This document shows positions 49,496 to 59,500 of a DNA stretch of 64,000 nucleotides, one piece after another. This DNA is from Eubacterium sp. MSJ-21 (GTDB lineage: Bacteria > Bacillota > Clostridia > Lachnospirales > Lachnospiraceae). The position numbers were made by a program, and so were the translations under genes. The stretch's first letter is position 1, and each line of letters starts with the position of its first letter. The notes under the pieces were generated by a model. The model saw only the letters and a list, made by a program, of their open reading frames with translations. It made no database searches and had not been told where the DNA came from. The stretch is taken from the NCBI RefSeq assembly GCF_018918185.1, contig NZ_JAHLPZ010000004.1, positions 168,128 through 232,127 on the forward strand. Reading direction: 5' to 3'.

Positions 49496-49975
49496 CTAAT
49501 AGGTTTTATTTGCGCCAACCAACGTCATGATACCATTTATTACCAACAGCACACCCGTTGCAATAAATGCCCACGCAATCGTTCCACTCTGATTGAAGAG
49601 CAGACATGCTCCGGCAACAACCATCAGTCCCGGTTTAAAATACTCCTGAAACCGTTCTCCCACAGTCAGATTTACAGGCATCGTTTTCTTGATTGACGAT
49701 ATCTGTAACAGTCCCATCAGAATGATTCCTGCTGCCAGAATATAGAATGCAAGACTTGCAAATACCCAGCCAAATACCAAAATACAGATTCCTGCAACCG
49801 ACTTCACAATTCCATAATTTACGAGTCCTGCCACAAAATCCATAATGGCTCCAACAATTACAAATACTGCCAGAAGCGTAATGGCTGCGGTAATAATTTT
49901 TCCTTTCATAACAATCAGCAAAATTCCAAGCAATATGGATCCCAAAGCTGACGCTACGTTTTCTTTCTGGTTCAT
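49496..49975 (-). CDS. HdeD-like DUF308 membrane protein
   Basis: 159 aa with six hydrophobic segments (ALGSILLGILLIVM, ITLLAVFVIVGAIMDFVAGL, SVAGICILVFGWVFASL, FYILAAGIILMGLLQ, LMVVAGACLLF, WAFIATGVLLVINGIMTLV). The paired-helix DUF308 pattern is clear. Homologous in type to the gene coupled to ftsH at 16558-17100. Role unknown. AAGGAGG precedes the start. Confidence 0.82.
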   Translation of the reverse strand: MNQKENVASALGSILLGILLIVMKGKIITAAITLLAVFVIVGAIMDFVAGLVNYGIVKSVAGICILVFGWVFASLAFYILAAGIILMGLLQISSIKKTMPVNLTVGERFQEYFKPGLMVVAGACLLFNQSGTIAWAFIATGVLLVINGIMTLVGANKTY

Positions 49976-50057
49976 ATGTTGTTCCTCCTTATCAATTATC
50001 TCCTATAATAACTCATCCAACAGCTTACTTCATATCTGCCTCAAATACAACGGACAA

Positions 50058-52163
50058 TTATGAATCTCTGTATGATATAAGCCATTCAACCAGATCTTCA
50101 TAACCGATTGCCCGGCTGTAATAAGCGCCCTGGAATACATCACACCCCAATGCTTTCAGCTTCTCTAACTGTTCTTTTGACTCCACCCATTCTGCAATCG
50201 TTGTAAAATGAATCGACTCCCCAAGCTTGGTGATCGAACCGATAATTTCCGCATTGGTTTCGTTTTCAAGCACATTCCGCGTCAAAGATCCATCCAGTTT
50301 CACGACTGCAAAAAATCCCGTCTGCAAGTAGAGCAGGGAGGTATGCCCCATCCCAAAATCATCAATCAAAAACCGGTGTCCGTGTGCTTTCAATTCTTCT
50401 ATTTTATGTACCACATCCTCTGTCGAAGATATCGCGTCCTGCTCAGTGATTTCAAGACACAACTGGCTACAGGAAATTCCATGTGTCTTCACACTGTTTT
50501 CCACCGCTTCCACCAATCCATCCCACTGCAGAGACGCATTGGTCAAATTAACAGAGATATCAAAGCTTTCGTCTACATAATCAGTCAGTCTGGCTCTCGC
50601 CGTTGCCGCTTCATCTAAGATTGCTGCATCAAGCGCATGCATAATTCCAAGTTCTTTTGCAAGCTGAATGATAAGTGGTGGGTAAATATTTCCAAACACG
50701 GGATGATTCCACCGAATCAAAGCCTCCGCGCCAGAACAATGCCCATTCTTGTCCACCTGTGGCTGATACATCAGAAACAGACTGTGATTTTCAATTGCCT
50801 CCTTCAATTCGCCGGCCAGCAGCCGTGCCGTATTTCCACATACATCTTCCCGCTTTGTAAATGCGAACAGAACACCACTTTCTTCCTGCTTTTTGTATTC
50901 TTCTACCAATTGGTTCACATTCTGTATCATCTGCTGCCGGCGCTGCATTTCAAACATCCGGATAAACGGACGATATACAAACACGCCGATCACAATGCAT
51001 ATAAGCTGAAGCACTACTCCTTTCCACGAACCAGTTGCCTGATATCCACTCAGAAGAACTGGCGTTGTCCACTCCACCGATGCTACCACATGTGGAACAA
51101 TGTCAAAATACATTGCCGCATATGTAATCAGGAAATTCAGGATCGGAACTACCAAAAATGGTACAATAAAGATCGGATTCAAAATGACCGGAACTCCAAA
51201 CAACGCAATCTCACTGATATTAAACAAAACTGCTGGTGCCGCCATACCCGCAACATTCCGCAGACTCTTCGTCTTCGCAAACAGCAAAACCGCGATTACA
51301 AGGCAGATCATCACGCCGGTTCCCCCCATGATTACGAACACATCCTGAAAAGACTTGCTGAATATACCAACAGATACATCCGAGAAATTCTGTTTGATCA
51401 CAACATCCAATACATTGTTTCCATGCACCCCCAAAAACCAAAGTACATGTGTCTCCACAATGATTAAGATTCCAGACCAGAAATTATTATTAATCGAACC
51501 AAACAGACGATTTACTCCAAGCTCAAACAATTCCTGTACTCCATTTACCCCACTCGTCACATATAGCACCTGATGAAACAGGTTAAACACGAATAATATC
51601 CCCAAAGTACAGCCAATTCCATTGATTGCATGCATATAACCACTGTCCGTATCTATTTCCTTGTTTCTCACTGACATAAAATTTATATCCTTTAATTTGA
51701 AATACAAAAATCCTGCACCAAGGGATACAAACAGTGCAGTGAATGTATTCATATTGCTAAATGCCTTTATCGAAAAACTCCCATATTGGATTCCTTCACA
51801 TCCGGCAAAACTGGCAAGCGTAACAACCGCCAGTACAATCGCATCCCCCGTCTCCACAAATCCACTTTTCTTTCTGGATTTGATCAGCGCATAGCTGACA
51901 CTCGTCGTCACTGCAAGCAAAACCGCAAAAATATCATTTACACCATGATATATAAATTGCAGCATATCCATAACATGACCTGACCAGATATGTGCAATAA
52001 AATCCTGATAGCCTGCTATCGGCAGACTCATAATCATCAATGCGCCATAGCCAAAAACAAGCAGGGGAATAAGCATGATCATCCCCTGGCGGATCGCACC
52101 AAAGGCACAGCTTTTTTCTATCTTATTCGTTGCTTTTAATACTCTTTTTTCCATTTTTTTCAT
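50058..52163 (-). CDS. PTS EIIC-like membrane domain fused to EAL c-di-GMP phosphodiesterase
   Basis: 701 aa. Residues ~10-430 form a polytopic domain like the EIIC of the lactose/cellobiose PTS family (AFGAIRQGMIMLIPLLVFGY, VETHVLWFLGVHGNNVLDVV, LFNISEIALFGVPVILNPIF). No EIIB or EIIA follows. Residues ~455-695 are an EAL domain: YQPQVDKNG, GAEALIRWNHP (EAL), VNLTNASLQ, LEITEQDA, LIDDFGMGHTSL (DDFG) and VVKLDGSL (catalytic Lys-Asp): all catalytic residues present. Likely a sugar-sensing phosphodiesterase. Start 52163 has GAGG; divergent from the MCP-PilZ gene. Confidence 0.85.
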   Translation of the reverse strand: MKKMEKRVLKATNKIEKSCAFGAIRQGMIMLIPLLVFGYGALMIMSLPIAGYQDFIAHIWSGHVMDMLQFIYHGVNDIFAVLLAVTTSVSYALIKSRKKSGFVETGDAIVLAVVTLASFAGCEGIQYGSFSIKAFSNMNTFTALFVSLGAGFLYFKLKDINFMSVRNKEIDTDSGYMHAINGIGCTLGILFVFNLFHQVLYVTSGVNGVQELFELGVNRLFGSINNNFWSGILIIVETHVLWFLGVHGNNVLDVVIKQNFSDVSVGIFSKSFQDVFVIMGGTGVMICLVIAVLLFAKTKSLRNVAGMAAPAVLFNISEIALFGVPVILNPIFIVPFLVVPILNFLITYAAMYFDIVPHVVASVEWTTPVLLSGYQATGSWKGVVLQLICIVIGVFVYRPFIRMFEMQRRQQMIQNVNQLVEEYKKQEESGVLFAFTKREDVCGNTARLLAGELKEAIENHSLFLMYQPQVDKNGHCSGAEALIRWNHPVFGNIYPPLIIQLAKELGIMHALDAAILDEAATARARLTDYVDESFDISVNLTNASLQWDGLVEAVENSVKTHGISCSQLCLEITEQDAISSTEDVVHKIEELKAHGHRFLIDDFGMGHTSLLYLQTGFFAVVKLDGSLTRNVLENETNAEIIGSITKLGESIHFTTIAEWVESKEQLEKLKALGCDVFQGAYYSRAIGYEDLVEWLISYRDS

Positions 52164-52288
52164 TTGTATATTCCTCAATTCATAATACTTTATTATAACA
52201 TGGATACAGCACAAGCTCAACCACATCTGAACTTTCCTATTTACCAATTCTTTCACATTCACCCCAGAAGAAAATACATTTTCTGTAA

Positions 52289-52317
52289 TTACATTTATAA
52301 CAATACTATGCTATAAT
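52289..52317 (+). promoter_or_regulatory. Promoter of the MCP-PilZ gene
   Basis: TTACAT (52289-52294), 17-base spacer, TATAAT (52312-52317), 100 bases before the start. A palindrome AGAAAATACATTTTCT lies just upstream at about 52269-52284 and could be an operator for the divergent pair. Confidence 0.55.
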
Positions 52318-52417
52318 AAAATTTGCGACAGATGCATTTACAGACACCTTATAAAAACGAATGAAACTGATGAGCAACAGGTTGCCACGGATATATATTC
52401 CACGAAGGAGAAAAATT

Positions 52418-54496
52418 ATGAATTACGACGAATCTGTTTTTAAGGAAAAAGCGAATCGAAGAGCCAGACGGATCTGGATTATTTTCGTAGCATTACTTTC
52501 TGCCAACTATGGTGCTGATGTAGCAAACCATCTACGTGGCACTTCTTATTATATTGTTTTTTTAGTCCTCTGCTGGCTTCCGATTATCTCGGGCGAGATT
52601 CTGCTTCGTGTAAAGGGCTTTGACACCGACCAATACAAGTTTAATCTGGTCATTGGGTATGGTATTTTCTATACATTTGTGGTATGCACGACAGAATCCC
52701 CGATTGCATTCACGTATATTCTTCCTGTGACAAGTCTTCTGGTTCTCTATAAGAGTATCAAATTCATGGTTAGCTGTGGAATCGCGAACTCCCTGATCAT
52801 TGCGGGCAGTGCTGCATATCATATTTCCCAGGGTTTTAATTCAGCTTCCGACATAAAGAACTATCAACTGGAGCTTGCCTGCATAATTTTATGCTATGTC
52901 TGCTATGTCATGTCCATCAAACATCTGATTGAATCGGATGGTGCCATGACGGACAGCATCAAAGCAGATCTGCACCGCGTTATCACGACCGTGGAGCAGG
53001 TAAAACAGGCATGTAACACAATCACCAGCGGTATCACAGTTGTCCGCGAGCTTGCATCCGAGAACACACACGGTGCCACGATTGTTGTCGATAGCCTAAA
53101 TCGTCTGAGTGATCATAACTCCGACCTGCAAAACAGTACAACTTCTTCGAACGAAATGACATCTGATATTCACGCTCAGGTCAACCATGTTGCAGAACTG
53201 ATTGAACAGATGGTTGCTCTCACAACCACTTCCATCCAGCATGCGAAAGTCAGCTCTGCAGATCTGGCAGATCTGGTCACAACAACCAATACCATGGCTT
53301 CCCTCTCCGGGGAAATCGAGCAGACGTTACAGAATTTCAAATCCGAATTTCTCATGGTGAAAAACGAAACTGCTGTCATCGAAAATATCACATCCCAGAC
53401 GAACCTGCTTGCTTTGAACGCTTCGATTGAAGCTGCCCGTGTCGGCGAATCCGGAAAAGGCTTTGCCGTTGTAGCTGAGCAGATCCGGACATTAAGCGAA
53501 GAGACAAAGGCTTCTTCCGGTCAGATTCGGCAGGCACTGGAGCATCTGGAAGAAACCTCTGAACGGATGACTGCTTCTATGGAAGAAACATTGAAACTGA
53601 TTCAGCTCACATTGACGAAGGTTACCCAGACCGGCAGGAGCATGACGGAAATTGCATCTGATACAAACAAGATCGGTGAGAATATTCAGGTAATCGATCA
53701 CGCCATGAAGGAAGTCGAGGCTTCCAACATTCATCTTGTGGACAATCTGAATCAGGTAACAGACATCGTCGGCGATATGACAACCTGCATCAGCGATTCC
53801 AACGAGATCAACAACCGGATGCTCAGCAAATACGACGAATCCGCGAATAACATTGATTCCATCGAGACAGTCATTGAGTCTCTGATGTGCGAGCTCGGAA
53901 TCGGCGGTTTCATGGGAACCGAAGATATACAACCTGGCATGAAACTGAGTGTGACACTGAAGGATGGAAAGAACTATTACGGCGAGGTACTGACACGTGA
54001 GAATAATACGTTATCAATCTCCCTTGCAAATGCACCGAAGCTTACGGAGGTGACAGAATGTAAGCTGCAGGTAACTGTCGGCAACGTGCTTTACTGTTGG
54101 GATCAGGCTAAAATTGTGCATATCGCGCAAGAAGAGGATTCCCACTTTACAATCCAGATTGAGTCGCGTCCAAAGATCAACAACCGGCGGAAATACCCTC
54201 GTCTGGACATCTCCAATGCCTGCACAATCACACTTGCCGATGGAACGACAACCATCGAAGGCAAGCTGGATAACTTGAGTGCAAACGGCTTTGCGTTCCT
54301 GACACATGACAACTACTTTGCTACCCATAAGGGCGTCGACATCCGTGTGAAAATTCACAACTTTGACCTGCCTCAACATGACGTACTGGAAGGACGTGTT
54401 ATCCGCTGTTCTGATAATGAGGGGCTTTACATCGTCGGCTGCCAGATGCCGGGAGATGATTTCTTTATTCGGGATTATGTGAAGGGGAAGTTGTAA
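52418..54496 (+). CDS. Methyl-accepting chemotaxis-type receptor with C-terminal PilZ domain
   Basis: 692 aa. Residues ~15-170 hold about six membrane spans ([56 protein letters not shown]) and no large external sensor. A coiled signalling domain follows with the MCP hairpin tip [20 protein letters not shown] near 345. After residue ~495 come a YcgR-N-like segment ([19 protein letters not shown]) and PilZ with [10 protein letters not shown] (RxxxR) and [12 protein letters not shown] (N/DxSxxG), so c-di-GMP binding is expected. Start 52418 has AAGGAG. Confidence 0.88.
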   Translation: MNYDESVFKEKANRRARRIWIIFVALLSANYGADVANHLRGTSYYIVFLVLCWLPIISGEILLRVKGFDTDQYKFNLVIGYGIFYTFVVCTTESPIAFTYILPVTSLLVLYKSIKFMVSCGIANSLIIAGSAAYHISQGFNSASDIKNYQLELACIILCYVCYVMSIKHLIESDGAMTDSIKADLHRVITTVEQVKQACNTITSGITVVRELASENTHGATIVVDSLNRLSDHNSDLQNSTTSSNEMTSDIHAQVNHVAELIEQMVALTTTSIQHAKVSSADLADLVTTTNTMASLSGEIEQTLQNFKSEFLMVKNETAVIENITSQTNLLALNASIEAARVGESGKGFAVVAEQIRTLSEETKASSGQIRQALEHLEETSERMTASMEETLKLIQLTLTKVTQTGRSMTEIASDTNKIGENIQVIDHAMKEVEASNIHLVDNLNQVTDIVGDMTTCISDSNEINNRMLSKYDESANNIDSIETVIESLMCELGIGGFMGTEDIQPGMKLSVTLKDGKNYYGEVLTRENNTLSISLANAPKLTEVTECKLQVTVGNVLYCWDQAKIVHIAQEEDSHFTIQIESRPKINNRRKYPRLDISNACTITLADGTTTIEGKLDNLSANGFAFLTHDNYFATHKGVDIRVKIHNFDLPQHDVLEGRVIRCSDNEGLYIVGCQMPGDDFFIRDYVKGKL

Positions 54497-54514
54497 AGAT
54501 ACACATAAAATAGC

Positions 54515-54552
54515 AAAAAATGCATGAGGATATTTTTCCTCATGCATTTTTT
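54515..54552. terminator. Bidirectional terminator between MCP-PilZ and nuclease genes
   Basis: AAAAAATGCATGAGGA and TCCTCATGCATTTTTT arms with a seven-base centre; A- and T-runs at both ends serve both convergent genes. Confidence 0.92.
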
Positions 54553-54569
54553 ATAAATTTTTTTCATTC

Positions 54570-56570
54570 CTACACATGATAGGATTTCATAAAGATAAGT
54601 ATTTCATAAAATATCTGTTCAAAGCTTTTCTCTTCGTTCACATTCATATACATCATCTTTGTAAATGGTTCATCATCCAAATTCTGATTAAACTCAAAAT
54701 AATCTTCGCTATCAAGCAAATTTCCGTCCAGATCATAACTATGCTCATTATACACGGCACATAGCCCCGCCATCCGCACATCCAGTTTGCTTGATCGAAG
54801 CGTTTTTATAGAATCTATATACTTATATAAAAGCTTCGGCATATCTTCCTTCCGAACCGTTTCAAAATCTTTATGTTTCGCATCTGCCAGCATGTACCGT
54901 ATCACATTCCCATTCTGATATTTCAATATAAAATCCGGTTCATAATGCCCACCTTTCCCATTTGTTTCCTTGTCCTCCCTGCTTACAAAAGAATTTCGAG
55001 TATTGCGATACAAAAAAGCATCCACGTTGTTAGGGTCAAGCTCAACTGTTCGATCTTCTTTTATAGTTGGAACATAGACACTCGAACTATAATACAAGGT
55101 AATCATCTCCAAACTGTCTTCCTGATCCTTCTCAGGTTTTGTAAACACAAACTCATATGCATGATCCGAATACCGGGACGCCTTTTCATGTACACCCGCA
55201 AATTTTGCCTGTCTCGTATCAAATTCATATCCAATCGCCTCTAAATATTGGATCCACTTGCAAACAATATAAAGCTCATAAGTTGTACTCGGTTCAGAAA
55301 TTGCTGTCACAAAGGTATCAAACACATCCGCAATCAATGCATCTGATATATTGATGCCAAAATCAAACCATGGCACAAATACTTCCTTATAAAATACGTT
55401 GTATTCCGGAATCTGCTGAAATATCGCGGTCACTTTCGGTTTTGTGATATTGGTAGTTACCCGTTTCTGGTCGCTGATTTTAAACGCCGTCTGATACATT
55501 AAGAACAATCTTTTTGCATTCTTGGCGTGTTTATCCGCTTGGTTCATCTGGCTTTGATATTTTCGTGTCAACACAGCAAAATCACTTTTCTGCGACTTTA
55601 GCTTTGCTCGCCGCTCTCTCTGTAACGCATCCTCACCCGCAAGCTTCAAATGCAATTTCAGGTTTTCACATGCCTGCATAAGCATTTTGAGAAAAGAAAG
55701 AATGTAACAGTTTTCATATGTTCCATAATCTACAATATTTCTTGTAACCAGCGTCTTTTCCGGCAAATATGTTTTCCCTTTGTAATGAATACCATGGTTC
55801 TTTTTCATTTCAACCAGATATTGTGGATTCTGTGCCATATATGACATCGTATCTGCAGTCAATCCGGTTAGTTTATCAATACGATCCACATACTGATAAG
55901 ATTGAAGTCGGAATTTGAGCACTTTCCTTATTCCGCTATATTGTTGATTATATACTCTTATACAGCGTTCCATTAATGCCAGCATTGTGTCAATGGATTG
56001 TTTAATCCTGCTGTTTTCTCCTATAAACACATTCAGAGGAGCTTTCTGGAATACGCTCAACAGCAGCAACGGCTGTTCTTCATACACAGTTTGTACCATC
56101 TGAACAAGTTCCTGTTCTGCCATCACACGTTCGTTTTTTGTCTTATTAAACACTATCGCAACGGTACCCGATTCATACTGTTTCCCTCCGGTTTCCAGTA
56201 TAAAATGCACATGGCTCTCTGCTGTATTTTGATAGAACAAAAACCCCGATTGATATTGTGGGAAATATTCCACTCTGTTGTCACTTTTGTTTTTGCCTGC
56301 ATCCTCTGATGAATCGATAATCTGTGTCCGTCTCCCTGAATCCGTTCCAACGGTCTCCATAAACAATCGAAAATGCTTTCCTGCAAGTTCCGGTCCTGCA
56401 AACACAGAATATAATCCGTATCCCCGCAATGCATTATCCGCCGAATTTTGAACTTCCCCCAATGTTTGCCCTCCAGACATGGCGGTTATGAAAAAAGGCA
56501 GCACATAATCTTTCATCTCTCTATAATCATGCAATATTAAATTGACCGTATCCGTCAAACAGAAATCCAT
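54570..56570 (-). CDS. McrC-like DUF2357 / PD-(D/E)XK (PDDEXK_7) nuclease
   Basis: 666 aa. The C-terminal nuclease domain shows YELYIVCKWIQYL near 431-443 (motif-I Glu), YEPDFILKYQNG at 543-554 (PD) and MLADAKHKDFE with D563 and K565, the PD...DxK triad of the DUF524/PDDEXK_7 family. The N-terminal 350 residues match the DUF2357 layout with a coiled-coil stretch (ALQRERRAKLKSQKSDFAVL). It is the cleavage partner of the AAA+ protein encoded 19 bases upstream, together a McrBC-like system. AGGAAAAG precedes the start. Confidence 0.85.
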   Translation of the reverse strand: MDFCLTDTVNLILHDYREMKDYVLPFFITAMSGGQTLGEVQNSADNALRGYGLYSVFAGPELAGKHFRLFMETVGTDSGRRTQIIDSSEDAGKNKSDNRVEYFPQYQSGFLFYQNTAESHVHFILETGGKQYESGTVAIVFNKTKNERVMAEQELVQMVQTVYEEQPLLLLSVFQKAPLNVFIGENSRIKQSIDTMLALMERCIRVYNQQYSGIRKVLKFRLQSYQYVDRIDKLTGLTADTMSYMAQNPQYLVEMKKNHGIHYKGKTYLPEKTLVTRNIVDYGTYENCYILSFLKMLMQACENLKLHLKLAGEDALQRERRAKLKSQKSDFAVLTRKYQSQMNQADKHAKNAKRLFLMYQTAFKISDQKRVTTNITKPKVTAIFQQIPEYNVFYKEVFVPWFDFGINISDALIADVFDTFVTAISEPSTTYELYIVCKWIQYLEAIGYEFDTRQAKFAGVHEKASRYSDHAYEFVFTKPEKDQEDSLEMITLYYSSSVYVPTIKEDRTVELDPNNVDAFLYRNTRNSFVSREDKETNGKGGHYEPDFILKYQNGNVIRYMLADAKHKDFETVRKEDMPKLLYKYIDSIKTLRSSKLDVRMAGLCAVYNEHSYDLDGNLLDSEDYFEFNQNLDDEPFTKMMYMNVNEEKSFEQIFYEILIFMKSYHV

Positions 56571-56589
56571 ATTTTTCTTTTCCTATATT

Positions 56590-59500
56590 CTATCTGAAAT
56601 AATTATAAAAACCAGTATCCTGTCCGCGCTCCAGAATATCGACTACAATACCAGCCGACTTATATAATTCATGCTCAACACAAAGCGCAAGTAGTCCCAC
56701 CAGATTACCAAACGCCTTCTCCCCGCTGACATCTGTCAGCTTCGGAAGTATTCTTTGAGCAACTGCATAATCCATCGCTTGCGTATTTTCTCGAACAGTA
56801 CAAGTGATATATCCTTCCGGAACGCTCTGAACATTCAGTTTTCGTTCAAGTTCCCCTGCCTGACAAAGACATGCGTGGATATACGCAAGCTGGTCTTGCT
56901 CTGGTAATTCTTCGTTTATATTTTCTCTTATTTGCTGCAACAGGTTTTCTTTCACGATATAGTTTTCCCCTGTAAAGTATACACGTGCCTTTGTCCAATA
57001 TCTCGATACCGCAATATCCGTTCTCGGACTGATAGATACCTTGAAATTTCCTTCCACAAATACTTTTATTGACTTATACAAACCAGCCATCTTCTTCACG
57101 TTTTCATCCACGCCTTGCTCTCTAAAAAGAACTGCTTCGCTCTCCTTGCAGCCAAACATGGCCTTTAAATATTTCCAAGGCAACAGTCGGATATTCAGCT
57201 TCTGCGATAATTCTTCTATCGCCCCATACGAAGCATCTGGAAGATCAATCACATTTGCCCGGTCAATCAATCTTGGAGACAGTATCTCTGTTGTATGATC
57301 ATTATTAATCGTTGCCATGAAATGCAAAGTTTCTGGTATATGGAACACCTTGCCTCCTCCCAGATCTATGGAGTGTCCCGGTTGCCATGCCTCACACAGA
57401 TTCATAAAGTCCGCCCAATAATATTCCATCGGACTCAAATTGGCTTCATCCAATAGGATAAAACACGGTGGCCATAATATATCTGTATTCTCTCTTTCAC
57501 TATCCATCACCATAAATGCATTGTATAATACCGCATTTGTTTTATCAAACTGCTCTGTAAGCGGATTGTAATATCCAATGAAATCACGCTTCGATGTCCA
57601 GCCACGCTCTGTTGATACCTCCAGAAACCGGCTTGGATTTACCATCGCATTTTTGCTATCCCGAAATTCCGGGTATTGAATATCACTTATCACACTGGCA
57701 CTTCCGTTATTATAATTAGTAAGTCCCAGGCCTTCTCCAAGCAATTTACAGATTGAAGTCTTTCCACATCCTGGTCTTCCGGAAAAAACAGTCAAAAATC
57801 CCTGTGTCAGACAAATTAGCATATTCAAAATAACATTCTGTGTATAAGCAGACTTGTCACGAAACTGATTGATCAATGCACATATATTCTTCAATATATA
57901 ACTTGCTCTCTCATCGTCATCATAATGTGCTCTTTCAAATGCCGTCCTGTAAATATTCTTGCATTTATTAATAATAAACTGTCGATTTTCCTCCTCTGAA
58001 AGCACTTCCGAAAGCTTCACTCTGCCAACTTCGATTGCATACTTCAATTCCGAAGCACATCGATACAACTGGTTTGTTATCAAAAAAGTAAACACTTCCG
58101 AGGCATTCCGCAGAGTGACTGTACCCAATCGCTTTGTGACACTCGGTAATACACGCTGCGCAAGCGCATAGTCAAGTGCCACCCGTTCCGGCGGAATCAT
58201 TTCCTGGTCATTTGTCAGGCAATCCACATCTACCACAACCCCTGCCGGAATTAGGGTATCACATATCTCCTCTAGGCTCTTTCCTGCTTCTTCCTGTAAA
58301 TAATTCTTTGCCACAATCCAATACCGGGAAATTGCATGGGAAATTCTGTTTTGCTCCAATACGATACGCGTATCCCCGTAATCCATATTGGCAGACAGTA
58401 TTTCCATAAACTGCACGGATATCCGCCTGCATGTATCCGTTAACATATTCTCATCCGTCCATGTCTCGATCGACACAGGATTAGGCTTGAATTCAATAGT
58501 CCTTACATTCTGATAATACTCCCCACAGACACGCATACCAACACGTTTTATTTCCTTACATAATTCCTCCGGATCCTCAATATGTACTACATTAACCGTG
58601 GCAGCAAAATCGTCCGAAAACAGTGCTTCCTGATCATTTACAGTCAACAGGAATCGTGTATTTTTCGACAACCTCAGCGATGTGTGTCCTATCACCTGTG
58701 ATTCTTTGCGGTACCAATCCTTACAGATTGATATAAAGTCCTCAAAATAATCATCTACCGGTGCAGCCGTCGCTCTTTTTATTGCGAACACATATGGCAG
58801 ATTCGTACTGGAATTCTTGTTTTTCGCCTCATAATCTAACAAAGAAAAAGCCTTATAATATGCTGAATTCTTCTTTAGCACAGAATCCATAAATACATAT
58901 TTATCCGTCCATGTCTTAGAAACCTGTAGTTCCTGATAGCGGCTCACATTCTCTCCATCTTCCATAATCAAATTTGTCAATCTAAGCGCAGTACCAATTG
59001 TATCGCAAAGTGCCCCTTTGGCACTACCAGGTTTCCCACTGATTACAGTCACAAATCCCTGTGCAATAGAAAAAATCAAATTGAGCAACTCATTACTGAT
59101 TGACTCCTGATATTCTTCCATATACGAACGCGTAGTTCTCGGATAAAATCTCTCGATTTCCCTATAATGCTTATTCTGTGCCTCCTGATCGATTAGCTCC
59201 TGGCTTCGAATGCCCAACACCTGCTCAACCTGCCTCTTTCGAAGATCTTTACGAAAAATGGATTTGACCAGCTCATCCACATCACAGCCTTCAGGCAAAA
59301 ACCAACGGATCGTTTCAATCAATATCTGCTGCTCCCTTTCATCTGCCAGCAGGAAATCCTTGGCATCTGGATAATAGATTTTAAATAGTTTATACAACGC
59401 TTCCGTCTCTTCATGCGATAACTTCTTATTACTTATTTCTGAAAAATCAATAAATATCTTATTATCCAGCAAAATACTATCATACACCCCGAGTCGGACA

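Noticed and set aside
50637..51467. 276-codon plus-strand frame opposite the EIIC-EAL gene
   Set aside because: Antisense shadow of a gene with clear domains; its own translation is low-complexity and family-free.
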